Below are positions 1 to 9,928 of a stretch of DNA of 36,688 nucleotides, piece after piece (within the stretch, counting starts at the first letter, position 1; every line of letters begins with the position of its first letter). The notes below the pieces were generated by a model. That model ran no database searches. It saw nothing but the letters and a program-made list of their open reading frames with translations, and was not told where the DNA came from. Origin of the DNA: Phycisphaerae bacterium (GTDB lineage Bacteria > Planctomycetota > Phycisphaerae > Sedimentisphaerales > Anaerobacaceae). Where the stretch lies: the NCBI GenBank assembly GCA_029858035.1, contig JAOUFU010000004.1, positions 1 through 36,688 on the forward strand, read 5' to 3'. Both the position numbers and the translations under genes were made by a program.

Positions 1-91
1 AAACATTGCCAAGAATCCTCTCATGTGTATCGGCCGTGGCCTCGAAACGCAGTTTCTTGATGAGCTTCTTCATATTATCTGCTTCTCTCAT
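1..91 (-). CDS. Partial CDS (5' end only), hypothetical protein beginning MREADNMKKLIKKLRFEATADTHERILGNV; probable partner of the adjacent ECF sigma factor
   Basis: ATG at 91..89 overlaps the TGA of the upstream sigma gene (ATGA, 4-nt overlap); open to the window edge. Not in ORF track because it is truncated. Confidence 0.6.
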   Translation of the reverse strand, partial: MREADNMKKLIKKLRFEATADTHERILGNV

Positions 92-639
92 TTCTGTACC
101 TCGCCATTAAGCATTGACCGTAGTTTATCCAGGCCGTATCGGTATCGGCTTAAGACCGTTTTAATGTACACATCCTGCAATTTGGCTATTTGTCGAAATC
201 TCATCTCGCCGTGCACACGAAGTACGACAACCTCGCGCTGCTCGTAAGGAAGTTGGGTTATCGCTTGCTTCAATTTTTGCAGCTCTTCTGTGCATATCAC
301 TAACTGAATCGGGCTTTTCGCATCTGATGTCATTTGTGCAGCCTCGTTGACTGCAACACTTGGCCGACGTTTTTTCCGGCGTATGTAATCACGCGCTCGA
401 TTGGCGACACAAGTTGACAAATATCCTTTCAAACTTCCACGTAGACGAAACTGGTTCACGGATTTTACAAACGAGATGAAAACTTCCTGTACAATGTCTT
501 CCGCAGCACTGCTGTCATACAGAAGATTGGCTGCTAACGTTAGCATATCTGCGGCATACTTCTCATAGATAGCTCGGAAAGCATCTCGGCTGCCGCACTT
601 AAATCTCCATAGAAGCAATCTGTCTTCGAGCATCTGCAA
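88..639 (-). CDS. RNA polymerase ECF-type sigma-70 factor
   Basis: 183 aa; region 2-like 'FRAIYEKYAADMLTLAANLLYDSSAAEDIVQEVFISFVKSV' and region 4-like 'LPYEQREVVVLRVHGEMRFRQIAKLQDVYIKTVLSRYRYGLDKLR'. Confidence 0.9.
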   Translation of the reverse strand: MQMLEDRLLLWRFKCGSRDAFRAIYEKYAADMLTLAANLLYDSSAAEDIVQEVFISFVKSVNQFRLRGSLKGYLSTCVANRARDYIRRKKRRPSVAVNEAAQMTSDAKSPIQLVICTEELQKLKQAITQLPYEQREVVVLRVHGEMRFRQIAKLQDVYIKTVLSRYRYGLDKLRSMLNGEVQK

Positions 640-775
640 CTCACTTAACTGATATCAGTACAATCGATTGTCACTAATATAACGATGACCAACTGTATTT
701 TACTCTAAATAAAGTCAAATTTTCGATAGATTCCGATTTCCGACCTGAAATTCCCGATTTCCCAAAAAGAATTGC

Positions 776-809
776 AAAAAAAAGACCGAGTCAAAAAAAC
801 TCGGCCTTT
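776..809 (-). terminator. Rho-independent terminator for the minus-strand unit ending at 839
   Basis: Minus-strand RNA reads AAAGGCCGAGU-UUUUUUG-ACUCGGUCUUUUUUUU: stem with one G-U wobble followed by 8 U; lies just downstream of the 839..2137 stop. Confidence 0.8.
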
Positions 810-838
810 GTAATAAACATTATATTCGCTCGGCAAAT

Positions 839-2137
839 CTACTTCGGAAGATTCTCTTTTGACACCTCTTTAACACTCAAATCGCCATAGATCACGCGGT
901 ACTTTTCCGCTTCTTTCGGGCGGTACCAGAATATCGCCTTATCCGCTTCGCCAAGTTTTACTCCTTTACCGGCATAGTGATATTTGTCGTCAATTTCTAA
1001 CAATTGCAGGAAGAACATTCCTCGTGGAAGTGCCATAGCAAGTTTCTCTGCTTCATCTTTCGAGAGACCCGATTGAGCAAGTTTTTCTCCAATCAAGGGC
1101 ATTTGTTTCATATATCTTTCCGTGCCTATAGCATCCGGGAACTTGCCGTCCAGCAGGACCTCGGCCCAGACACGAAGGCTCTTAATAAAGTCTTCCTCCG
1201 TGCCTTTCGTGAAGTCGATCTCGGCCTCCTCTAACTTATAGCCCTCCGGCACCTCCATGCTAACCTGAGAGTCATCTATTGGCTCATCAAATTGGAAATT
1301 TTTGAAAACCACGAGTAATTGTCCTAATCGAAGTTCTACACGTATCGGAACAGCCGTCTTAGGATCGGCCCATATCTTCAATTCTTGATTATTGTTGCCC
1401 CGGCCTGAAAATCCGATAGCTTTCCGGCCTTCGATTTCCTGCTCCCCGAGCTTTACAACTTTTTGACTGTCTTTTAACTCCATAAGGACCTTCCGGACAA
1501 ACTCTATGTAGCCTCTCGTTCTTTCCTGGAGCACTCCTTTTATATTAACGTATGCTGCCGTTTTGTCGACGTCATTGAGCGCCAACATCTTTCCAGTCTC
1601 CATGTCAATGATTTGGGTCATGCCGGGTAAGTTAGATATGGTCCTTCTGATTCGTGGACCAACAACTATCTCGTGCATAATGACCGGATTGTTTTCTTCG
1701 TCGCCGATAATGAAGTCGTAGACTACAGTCCGCGCTTTGAGAAACTGCTCGGCGACTTTGGCAAAGGTTACTGTGCCTCCAAATATATTGATTCCTATTA
1801 GCACCGCGAAGATTATCACAGCCGCGGCGGCAGCTTTTGTTATCTTACTTTTCATAATTATTCTCCTTATATTAAGGCCCTCCCCGGCTTTGCGCGCGGA
1901 TTTGAGCCTTACGTTCTGTTCCCGAATAATCTGATTCAAGACCTTGTCCTCAAGCCCGCTTTCGGATAAGGCCTTACCGTTCTTAACCAGACGCTCTTGA
2001 AGGGTCTTTAGCTCTGATGCTTCAGCCCGGCAGCTCTGGCACTTCTCCACGTGTTCATAGACTGTTTTTTCCTGGGATTTGTCCAAAAGTTGCTCAACAT
2101 AAGCGACCAAAAGTTCTTTACATTCTGCGCAGTTCAT
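839..2137 (-). CDS. Anti-sigma-factor-like membrane protein: N-terminal zf-HC2 zinc finger, one TM segment, C-terminal outer-membrane-lipoprotein-sorting-like domain
   Basis: N-term 'MNCAECKELLVAYVEQLLDKSQEKTVYEHVEKCQSC' (H-x3-C-x2-C), hydrophobic 'AAAAAVIIFAVLIGINIFGG'; start overlaps the stop of the upstream sigma gene (2134..2137). Confidence 0.8.
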   Translation of the reverse strand: MNCAECKELLVAYVEQLLDKSQEKTVYEHVEKCQSCRAEASELKTLQERLVKNGKALSESGLEDKVLNQIIREQNVRLKSARKAGEGLNIRRIIMKSKITKAAAAAVIIFAVLIGINIFGGTVTFAKVAEQFLKARTVVYDFIIGDEENNPVIMHEIVVGPRIRRTISNLPGMTQIIDMETGKMLALNDVDKTAAYVNIKGVLQERTRGYIEFVRKVLMELKDSQKVVKLGEQEIEGRKAIGFSGRGNNNQELKIWADPKTAVPIRVELRLGQLLVVFKNFQFDEPIDDSQVSMEVPEGYKLEEAEIDFTKGTEEDFIKSLRVWAEVLLDGKFPDAIGTERYMKQMPLIGEKLAQSGLSKDEAEKLAMALPRGMFFLQLLEIDDKYHYAGKGVKLGEADKAIFWYRPKEAEKYRVIYGDLSVKEVSKENLPK

Positions 2138-2682
2138 TTTTGCACCTCATAAATTTCTTCTTGTTTCTGCTGCTCGAGCGTTTTACGCAGCATGGCATAG
2201 GCCCGTGATAATGTTTTTGTAACTGTACCCAACGGCATATCGAGCTGCTCAGCTACCTGACTACATGAGCAGTTGCCGTAATAGCGCAGCAGAACGACTC
2301 TCCTGTATGCCTCAGGCAGCTTGGCAATCGCCGCTTCGAGTGCGTAATCCTGCGAAAGTTCCGGGCTGCCAACTTCCTCTGAGTACGAACGGACAACCTC
2401 TCGTTGTCGGCGGAGTTGTTCTTTTCTTTGGTGTTCCTTTGCCACGCGGTCCCCGATACCCAGAAGCCAGGGGAAAAAGGACTCACGCTTTTCCAGGTTG
2501 TTCATCTTGAAGTACGCGCGTACGAGGGTCTCCTGGGCGACTTCCTCGGCGCTGTTCTTATTGCCGAGTTTCCCTGCCAGATGCGCCAAAAGGACCCCTT
2601 GGTAGCGCCGGACAAGATAGCGAAAATCATCCGGATGGCCGTCCAAGCAACGCTCAATATAATATTTATCAGCCTTAGCCAT
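2134..2682 (-). CDS. RNA polymerase ECF-type sigma-70 factor
   Basis: 182 aa; 'FRYLVRRYQGVLLAHLAGKLGNKNSAEEVAQETLVRAYFKMNNL' and 'LPEAYRRVVLLRYYGNCSCSQVAEQLDMPLGTVTKTLSRAYAMLRKTL'. Confidence 0.92.
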   Translation of the reverse strand: MAKADKYYIERCLDGHPDDFRYLVRRYQGVLLAHLAGKLGNKNSAEEVAQETLVRAYFKMNNLEKRESFFPWLLGIGDRVAKEHQRKEQLRRQREVVRSYSEEVGSPELSQDYALEAAIAKLPEAYRRVVLLRYYGNCSCSQVAEQLDMPLGTVTKTLSRAYAMLRKTLEQQKQEEIYEVQK

Positions 2683-2890
2683 AACTACACCTAAAATAAC
2701 CCTTAAGGATTCGTGTTCTCACTATATAGTGCAGGATACCCCGTTTTTGCGACACAAAAAAATTAAAAAGTCGCTGTCAAATCGGGTATTTCCCGGATTT
2801 GCCTCCAAAAGCGCATAGAAAAGGCCGAGACAGCAAGCCCGACCGCAGTTCTGTAAACCTCCCTTGTTTAGCAGACATTTAACACCCGGT

Positions 2891-5800
2891 TTATTTGAAC
2901 AGATGATATAGAATCTCCTCAGAAAGCCCGAGGGTAAATTCGCTGTTGCTGTCCTCCTCACCCATGATTTGATAGGGCAATTCCTCTTTCAGGTTTATAC
3001 GGGCCTCTTCCGCTTGCCCGTAATAGCTTACATAAAACTTGCCTTGTGAATACGGCGGCAGATAGAACATAACCCGCCCGTTTTCATCTGTGTTATGGGC
3101 CACGCTTCCTGTATTGCCGACGAGTTTTCTTACCGGCACACCCTCTACAGGCTCTCCTGCGGAATCCACGATCTTGACATAGACTTTTAAAGCCGGCTTC
3201 AAGTCGATTTTTCCGATGTCCAGCACCTCGCCCTGGCCAAGAGTAAAGGATTCTTCCGTGATAAATGGACTCCATTTCTCATCGTATGGCATTAGCAATT
3301 GCAGTCTCAATGTCGCACCTGCGGGCACAAGCACGTACTGGGGCTCATTCTCTTTTATCCACTCCCTGTACCTGACAAAGCTTGTCCTCCCGTCCTCGAT
3401 GTTCAGCAGGTCATTGATCCACATCGGAGAGGCGGATTTATCAAAAATCCACTTGGGCCATATGGCAACATGCTTTTCATCGACACGGGCTTCCAGTAAA
3501 ACCTTCCCGGCGGCGTAAAGTTTTAAAGTTGTAACCGTGACCTCGGTCGAAGCGCCGGGTTTGGGCGGATACATACGCTTCGAAACGGGAATGAAGTTCT
3601 CCTCGAACGCAAGGAAAGTATAAAAATCCTTCCCGGGCTTGGTCACAATCGTGTAATAACCGTCCATGTCCGTTCTGACAATCTCCCCAATACTATAAGC
3701 TTTCCCGATTGGGCTGACCGCCGGATCATTTACGGAAATGTCGTCACCAAGTTCGTGGATCGCAGCCCATTGGTCTGCCGTTATGTCTTCGAGCCTTCTT
3801 GGGCCTATTGATTCCATCGTGATAACATAAGCGCCGGCAAAAGGCTCTCCCGTAATACCATGGACCACTCGGCCGGCATAGGTCACGCCCTCGGGGACTT
3901 GGAAAACAATTTCCTCAGGTGAAGCGTCGGTTATCTCAACGGGCTCGAACTTGATTCCGCCGTGATTCGTCCCGGGCCTCCAGCTTGATATCAGTTCGGC
4001 AGTGTATCTGCCGTTAGGAAATGCCTTCCGGTCCTTCCAGTCGCTGTAACCAAATGTCAGTCTGCCCTTCTCCCCGCGTTCGATAATCAGAATGACTTTC
4101 TCCAATCCTGCCGGGTCATCGATAACGCCGTACTCATCCACAAAGGTAAAGGCGTGAAAATTGCCCGCCGATTCCAAAACCACCCTCGTTTCCATCCCGT
4201 TTTCTATCTGTCCGACATACGGAAGCAGCCCCAGTTCTTTCGGGGCTTCGATTCGTACTTGATATTTGGATTTTGGAGGAATAAGCTCGCCACGCTGCTC
4301 CTGGAACTGTGTGCTGGCAGGCATATACATACAGAATACCCCGCCTGAATCGGTAAGCACCGCGCTTCTCTCATTCCCTGAATTAATGAGTCCTTCACCC
4401 AAAGTCCGCACATTGAGGCATTTTATCGTCGCACCTACAATGGGAATGCCGTCGGGGCCGACAACAACGCCCCATATCGCACGCTGGGCCGCTTTGCTTG
4501 TCCTGTCAACAAGTGGTACAGGAATATGAGACTTTTGGCTGGGGGACACCCAAACGTTGGCTATCCCATAGTTGGGATCGTAGATTATGAAATCATAGCT
4601 CCACTGGGAATCTTGCAGAGCAGGTTTCTTGAAAGAGCCATCGATTACGGTCTCTCCGAGTTTTATTCGAGGCCCCTTATATTTATTGAGATATATCTCG
4701 ACAGTTGCGCTTGGAATAAGTTCACCTAATGCATCATCAAAGAACCACCATGTATCGGCAGGTGGTTCTAAATCATAACGGTCAAGACGCATGTGTATGT
4801 TTTTTGAAAACGGCCATACATAAACACGATTCTTAACTGCCCTTTTGATAAGTTCGTTGTCCTGGTCCTCCTCGAGAACTGAGACGACCGAGTCTTCATC
4901 GGCATTAAGTCCCTCGAAACTGACTGAATACCTCTTGACCTTCAGGTCCGCTGTCTCATATGCCGCCGCGTCAGTCATCCAGTTTTGATACAAACGCACC
5001 CTGACCGCTGTTCCATCCAGATTTTCCCACTTCCACCAGTCGGTCCATTTTTTAACATCAGTGCCAAATCCACTGTCTTCTCTGCTGAGACCAAAGGACT
5101 GAGAATATTTCTGCCTGATTTTCTCTAAAGCCCTGGCTGCTGTTTCTTTTAACTCCTCGTCCTCAAGCGCCTCGAGCAACAGAGGCGCTGCTTTTCTTTC
5201 GCGGATTTCACCCAGCGCAAAACATGCCGACATGGCAGGCAGCATGATTATATCGGTACCTTTTACCTTTTCCTTATCATTCAGGTGCCTGGCAATGACG
5301 TCATTAGCTTCATCGGCTTTCATTTCGCCCAGCGCCTCGATGGCGATGCATCTTATGTGTGGACTCTTGTCATCGACTGCTTTGATAAGGGCAGGTACAG
5401 CGCGTCGGTCTTCAATCTTCCGCAGAGTAACGGCCGCATCCGCCCTGTCACTGGGATCATCGGAACCCATGGCCTCTATCATTACCGGCACACCGCTTTT
5501 ATCCCCAATGGCGTTTAGCGTAAGGGCTACCCTTCTTCTTATCTCAAAATGCTCGGACACAAGGCCCTCTATCAACCTGTTGTGAATCTCTCTGCCGACA
5601 TCAGGAACTTGTTGGCCCCCTCTGTTCTCTAATGAAGATAAGCGAGCGGCTTTCATTGAAGACACCTTGATGTGTTCCTCAAGCATCTTAAACAAGGCTT
5701 CACCGGCAAAAACTTCGTAGGGATCAAACAACCGCTTAAGCTGTTCTTCAAGTTCGGCCGGCAACTGCACTTCTTCCGGGACGACTTCGATGGCACTTTC

Positions 5801-5899
5801 GCTGCTTTCAACGGGGATTTCGCTTTCGATTTGCGCCAGGCATACCGCCGAGCCGGCAAATGTGCCCACGATAACAAGCGATATAATAAACCTTCTCAT
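2891..5899 (-). CDS. Secreted HEAT-repeat (PBS-lyase-like) protein with carboxypeptidase-regulatory-like beta-sandwich modules
   Basis: 1002 aa; signal peptide 'MRRFIISLVIVGTFAGSAVCLAQ'; HEAT units such as 'RRRVALTLNAIGDKSGVPVMIEAMGSDDPSDRADAAVTLRKIEDRRAVPALIKAVDDKSPHIRCIAIEALGEM'; later 'WGVVVGPDGIPIVGATIKCLNV', 'YAGRVVHGITGEPFAGAYVITM', 'VKIVDSAGEPVEGVPVRKLVG'. Confidence 0.8.
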   Translation of the reverse strand: MRRFIISLVIVGTFAGSAVCLAQIESEIPVESSESAIEVVPEEVQLPAELEEQLKRLFDPYEVFAGEALFKMLEEHIKVSSMKAARLSSLENRGGQQVPDVGREIHNRLIEGLVSEHFEIRRRVALTLNAIGDKSGVPVMIEAMGSDDPSDRADAAVTLRKIEDRRAVPALIKAVDDKSPHIRCIAIEALGEMKADEANDVIARHLNDKEKVKGTDIIMLPAMSACFALGEIRERKAAPLLLEALEDEELKETAARALEKIRQKYSQSFGLSREDSGFGTDVKKWTDWWKWENLDGTAVRVRLYQNWMTDAAAYETADLKVKRYSVSFEGLNADEDSVVSVLEEDQDNELIKRAVKNRVYVWPFSKNIHMRLDRYDLEPPADTWWFFDDALGELIPSATVEIYLNKYKGPRIKLGETVIDGSFKKPALQDSQWSYDFIIYDPNYGIANVWVSPSQKSHIPVPLVDRTSKAAQRAIWGVVVGPDGIPIVGATIKCLNVRTLGEGLINSGNERSAVLTDSGGVFCMYMPASTQFQEQRGELIPPKSKYQVRIEAPKELGLLPYVGQIENGMETRVVLESAGNFHAFTFVDEYGVIDDPAGLEKVILIIERGEKGRLTFGYSDWKDRKAFPNGRYTAELISSWRPGTNHGGIKFEPVEITDASPEEIVFQVPEGVTYAGRVVHGITGEPFAGAYVITMESIGPRRLEDITADQWAAIHELGDDISVNDPAVSPIGKAYSIGEIVRTDMDGYYTIVTKPGKDFYTFLAFEENFIPVSKRMYPPKPGASTEVTVTTLKLYAAGKVLLEARVDEKHVAIWPKWIFDKSASPMWINDLLNIEDGRTSFVRYREWIKENEPQYVLVPAGATLRLQLLMPYDEKWSPFITEESFTLGQGEVLDIGKIDLKPALKVYVKIVDSAGEPVEGVPVRKLVGNTGSVAHNTDENGRVMFYLPPYSQGKFYVSYYGQAEEARINLKEELPYQIMGEEDSNSEFTLGLSEEILYHLFK

Positions 5900-6260
5900 A
5901 AGAGTTCCCCTAAATATTTAGTCAATGCGACAAAGCTGTCTGATAGCAAATACATACAGTTGATATTATCAACTTTTTGGAGATTGGTAAGTAAAATTTG
6001 TGTAAAAAAGCTCTCCAAAGCGGGCTTGAAATGGCAAGGATTACAATTGGTCTACGTTTCAGCTATATTTGAATCCGTGAAATTCATTCCCTGACAGAAT
6101 TCTGTTCTAAGGAAGCATTGGGCCCGCTGTTGCTTACTTGTTTCCGGACATCACATATTTAATGAAACCTCCCATATTTGATGCCCCAAAAATACTCCTT
6201 CACGCTTAAGAAATGATTATACCAGAACCTCGTTGGGATTTCAACATTTTTCTGTCGGCA

Positions 6261-7016
6261 TTATTTCACGGCTTTGCCGTAAACTTCCACTTCGATATAG
6301 CGGTTAAACTCATCAAGGTCATTGCCGTTGCTGTATAGGCGAATATAGCGAGTGCGAATTCCTCCTGCATCAATGAGTTTACCTTCCGAGGTCTCGATGT
6401 AGTTCTTATCTTTACCGATTCCGAATCCGGCAGAATTGTCATGGTCGTTGTTGAACAAGGTTTTCACGTTAGTAGTAAAAACGGGATCGTCGACAGCTTG
6501 TACTATCACGTCAAAAAAGGCACGGGTATCACTGTGGTAGTGCCAGAAAACAATCGCGTATATGTTATACTCAGCCTCAAGGTCAATTGTAACGTGTTGT
6601 AGAAAAGAAAACCCTAACTCAACATAGCTGCCCTCAGCTGCCTCTTTGTCTCCATCTGTGATCATTTCCAGCTTGCCGATAATCGGATCTTCATCCGAGC
6701 AGGTTACCGGTTTTCCTAACGCAACATTCTTTGTTCCAACCGGAGCCAAAAAAGACGGACGTGGTTTTGTCGACATTGGTTCCAAATTGGGTATAAGGTC
6801 ACGAAAATTTGCAGACCTATGGCCTGTGAACATTGGCCTTGGCAGCTTAATATCCAGTGGCACTAATTCAGAGACGGCTGTATGACCAACGGCAGCCTGT
6901 TCTGAAGGAGCAGGGTGTTTCACAGTTGGAGCGTTCCGGTTACAGCAGTGCATGCAACTGGCTATGACGATAACCACGACTGCGGCGATGGTGAGTTTTG
7001 TTTTTGACCGTTTCAT
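6261..7016 (-). CDS. Membrane-anchored or exported protein with one discoidin (F5/8 type C)-like domain
   Basis: 251 aa; N-terminal hydrophobic segment; domain closely similar to both repeats of the adjacent 738-aa protein; ATGA overlap with it at 7013..7016. Confidence 0.7.
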   Translation of the reverse strand: MKRSKTKLTIAAVVVIVIASCMHCCNRNAPTVKHPAPSEQAAVGHTAVSELVPLDIKLPRPMFTGHRSANFRDLIPNLEPMSTKPRPSFLAPVGTKNVALGKPVTCSDEDPIIGKLEMITDGDKEAAEGSYVELGFSFLQHVTIDLEAEYNIYAIVFWHYHSDTRAFFDVIVQAVDDPVFTTNVKTLFNNDHDNSAGFGIGKDKNYIETSEGKLIDAGGIRTRYIRLYSNGNDLDEFNRYIEVEVYGKAVK

Positions 7017-8287
7017 TTCACGGCCTTGCCGTATACTTCCACCTCGATGTAGTGGTTTGCTTCGCTGCCGTTACTGCCGTTGCTATGCAGACGCAAATAG
7101 CGGGCCCGGACTCCCTTGGCATCGATAAGTTTGCCTTCAGATGTTTCGACATAGTGCATATTTTTCCCCACCCCCAAACCCAGAGAGTTGTCAATGTCAT
7201 TGTTGAACAGTGTTCTGACGTTCGTAATAAAATCGGGATCATCGGCGACCTGTACCGCTACATCAAAATAAATCCACGCCTCTTTATGGTAATGCCAGAC
7301 AACGATGGCATATATCTCATGCACTGCCTCAAGGTCGATGGTGATGCTTTGTGGAGAAGGCCCCAGTTCAACAAAGCTGCCGTCGGAGCCTTCCTTGTCT
7401 CCGTCGGTTATCAATTCGATCTCGCCGATAATCGGCTCTTCATCCGTGCTGGTTACTGGTTTTTCGAAAGCTACATTTTTCGTTCCCACCGGTGCATAAA
7501 AAGGCGGTCGGGGCTTGCCTAATGGCTTCTCAAGATAGGACACCTTATTATCCAGCGGCGTCCCGACAAACATAGGTTTAGGAAGTTTGATTTGCAGGGG
7601 AACCATCCCGGTTTTTGGAATATTCGGATCTGCTTTTTTCACTCCACCGTCATCACTTTTTCTCTCTTTCTTCTCGTCCGGTGTTTGTTTCGGCTCCTCT
7701 TTTGCGTCCTTACCGTAAACTTCCACTTCGATATAGTGGTTAAGGTCATTTTGTGTGCTACCCTGGCTGTACAGGCGCACATAGCGGCCGGGGGTTCCTT
7801 TGGCATCGATAAGTTTGCCTTCGGACGTTTCGACATAGTGCATATTTTTCCCGACACCAAATTTCAAAGAGTTGTCAATATCATTGTTAAACACGGTCTT
7901 TGGTTTGACGAAATTAGGCTCGCTCGAAATCTGCACAACTACATCGAAATAAACAATAGGATTCTTATGAAAATGCCATACTACAATCGCGTATATGTTG
8001 TACTCGGCCCCAAGGTCGATAGTGACATGCTGCTTAAACGGGCCTAACTCTACATAACTGCCGTCAGATCCCTCTTTGTCACCGTCGGTTATCATTTCTA
8101 TCTCGCCGATAATCGGCTCTTCATCCGTGCTGGCTACTCGTTTCCCGAAAGCTACATTTTTCGTTCCCACCGGCGCAAAAAACGGTGGACGCGGCTTGCC
8201 TAAAGGCTTCTCAAGGCGGGCTACCTTGATGTCCTGCGGCGTACCAACGAACATCGGCCTCGGCAGCTTGATTGGCAGAGGTGCCAT
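6264..8287 (-). repeat. Three tandem discoidin-like domain repeats of roughly 190-200 aa, spanning two CDSs
   Basis: Approximate units 7700..8287, 7016..7603 and 6264..6860; each runs from 'PL.IKLP(R/K)PMF' to 'YIEVEVYGK'. Confidence 0.85.
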
Positions 8288-9229
8288 TTCGGGACCTGCC
8301 GTGGGTTTCGGCGTAGCGATCAGCTCGGGCTCATTCTTGGCTTCCGCAGCAATAACTTCACTTGTATCGATTATTTTTGCCGTTCGAGGCACTCCAAGGG
8401 CATAGATATCTTTCGGGCCGGTCTCAGGATAAGTAACTTCCGTTTTTATGTAACGAATAACTCTATCGTCCTTGTTCAGGTATTCGGCTCTGACCGCAAT
8501 CATCAATTTTGTCTTAATATCGGCCAACAAGTAATATTTCGTTTTTACAACGACTTTTGGACCGATGCTCATAACATCAACCGGCATAGTCTTTTCTATT
8601 TGAAAGACTTTTACTTTGCGCCCGTTTAATTTGTCTAAGTACTCACTGATAGTTGCATTTTCTTCGGCTTGATATTGAACGGCTGCATTTATCAGATTAT
8701 ATGCAGAGTCGGTGCCATAAAATCCCCCCTCTGATAACTTGTTTACTTCAAGTGTGTTGGTAGATGGTTGATAGAAAAACTGCTTTTGTCCCGTTCCATA
8801 ATCAAAACACCAAACCGCTCCGTCCTGTCCCTTTCCGAACGCTTTTTCGGATGAAAAATGGCACCATTGCTGATGGATATTCTCCTTACCGTTCTGGTAT
8901 CTTTTCACAGTAGCGTGCATCCATGGCTTTTTATTTATATTCTCTACTACGTTAGCCAAAGCAACTGTTGTTACGTCAACTGAATTACCGAGTTGATGTA
9001 TGCCGACAAGAACGGCGATAATAATCACCGCCGCTGCTGCAAGTTTGCCTATCGGGCTCTTCATAATCGTCATCCATAAAGGCCTTGTTCCCGTTTGGGT
9101 GCGCTCCTGGTTTTCGTTAAAGACAGAAAGCATTTGCCCTCGCAAACTTTCGCGATGCGTGGGATTTGGCTTATCATCAATATTAAGCAGATTAACGATT
9201 GTTTTGAAATCATCTTCATTCTTAAACAT
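7013..9229 (-). CDS. ECF-associated membrane protein with two tandem discoidin (F5/8 type C)-like domains
   Basis: 738 aa; TM 'GKLAAAAVIIIAVLVGIHQLG'; two copies of 'PRPPF(F/Y)APVGTKNVAF.K.V.STDEEPIIGEIE(M/L)ITDGDKEGSDGS(Y/F)VELG...HYIEVEVYGK'; ATG directly abuts the TAA of the upstream sigma gene. Confidence 0.75.
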   Translation of the reverse strand: MFKNEDDFKTIVNLLNIDDKPNPTHRESLRGQMLSVFNENQERTQTGTRPLWMTIMKSPIGKLAAAAVIIIAVLVGIHQLGNSVDVTTVALANVVENINKKPWMHATVKRYQNGKENIHQQWCHFSSEKAFGKGQDGAVWCFDYGTGQKQFFYQPSTNTLEVNKLSEGGFYGTDSAYNLINAAVQYQAEENATISEYLDKLNGRKVKVFQIEKTMPVDVMSIGPKVVVKTKYYLLADIKTKLMIAVRAEYLNKDDRVIRYIKTEVTYPETGPKDIYALGVPRTAKIIDTSEVIAAEAKNEPELIATPKPTAGPEMAPLPIKLPRPMFVGTPQDIKVARLEKPLGKPRPPFFAPVGTKNVAFGKRVASTDEEPIIGEIEMITDGDKEGSDGSYVELGPFKQHVTIDLGAEYNIYAIVVWHFHKNPIVYFDVVVQISSEPNFVKPKTVFNNDIDNSLKFGVGKNMHYVETSEGKLIDAKGTPGRYVRLYSQGSTQNDLNHYIEVEVYGKDAKEEPKQTPDEKKERKSDDGGVKKADPNIPKTGMVPLQIKLPKPMFVGTPLDNKVSYLEKPLGKPRPPFYAPVGTKNVAFEKPVTSTDEEPIIGEIELITDGDKEGSDGSFVELGPSPQSITIDLEAVHEIYAIVVWHYHKEAWIYFDVAVQVADDPDFITNVRTLFNNDIDNSLGLGVGKNMHYVETSEGKLIDAKGVRARYLRLHSNGSNGSEANHYIEVEVYGKAVK

Positions 9230-9817
9230 TTATGCTTCTCCTTCAAAAGATGCCTGTAAATACTTTCGTAACTTTTTAAGAATCCTGTGTAATGTAACAC
9301 GCACAGTTGCTTCCCTGGCATCCAAAATTTCTGCTATCTGCTCAAACTTCAGGTTCTCGAAAAAACGCAATGTAATGATGGTTTGGTGCTCTGGTTTAAG
9401 TTTCAAAATAGCCGCGTAAAGCATCGGCCAATCCGGCTCGACAGAGTAGTCAGCGCTGTTGGCAGCGGTGGCCCTCATCGACATCACAGCTTGTGCCAGA
9501 AGCCTTTGACGGCGCGATGACTTTCTTATATATGCGTTTGCCTGGTTGGCTGCTATGGCGTACAGCCAGTTTCGAAAATCTCGTTCCGTTCGGCCACCGA
9601 AGCTGCGAATCCCGCTGGCCACCTTCAGAAAGACCGCAGAAGTTACGTCTTCAGCCGTCTCCTTGCTGAACAGCCGGTGAACGCAAAATCGAAAAATCCG
9701 TTCATAATAAAGCTCATAAAGCTGCGACAGGGCCTCAGCTTCCACACGGGCACGCTGCACAAGACCATCAATGTCCGTTCGCTCAACGCTTTTTGCCATA
9801 GCACCAACCATCATCAA
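9230..9817 (-). CDS. RNA polymerase ECF-type sigma-70 factor
   Basis: 195 aa; 'LSQLYELYYERIFRFCVHRLFSKETAEDVTSAVFLKVASGIRSF' and 'LKPEHQTIITLRFFENLKFEQIAEILDAREATVRVTLHRILKKLRKYL'. Confidence 0.92.
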   Translation of the reverse strand: MMMVGAMAKSVERTDIDGLVQRARVEAEALSQLYELYYERIFRFCVHRLFSKETAEDVTSAVFLKVASGIRSFGGRTERDFRNWLYAIAANQANAYIRKSSRRQRLLAQAVMSMRATAANSADYSVEPDWPMLYAAILKLKPEHQTIITLRFFENLKFEQIAEILDAREATVRVTLHRILKKLRKYLQASFEGEA

Positions 9818-9928
9818 AGATATAATTGCGCGACAAGCACTTATGTTACACGAATTTACAAAAAAAATCCCGCAAATTGGCTTTTAGGCTCGGAATGGCG
9901 GCCAAATCCCCGGATTTTCAATAAATCC

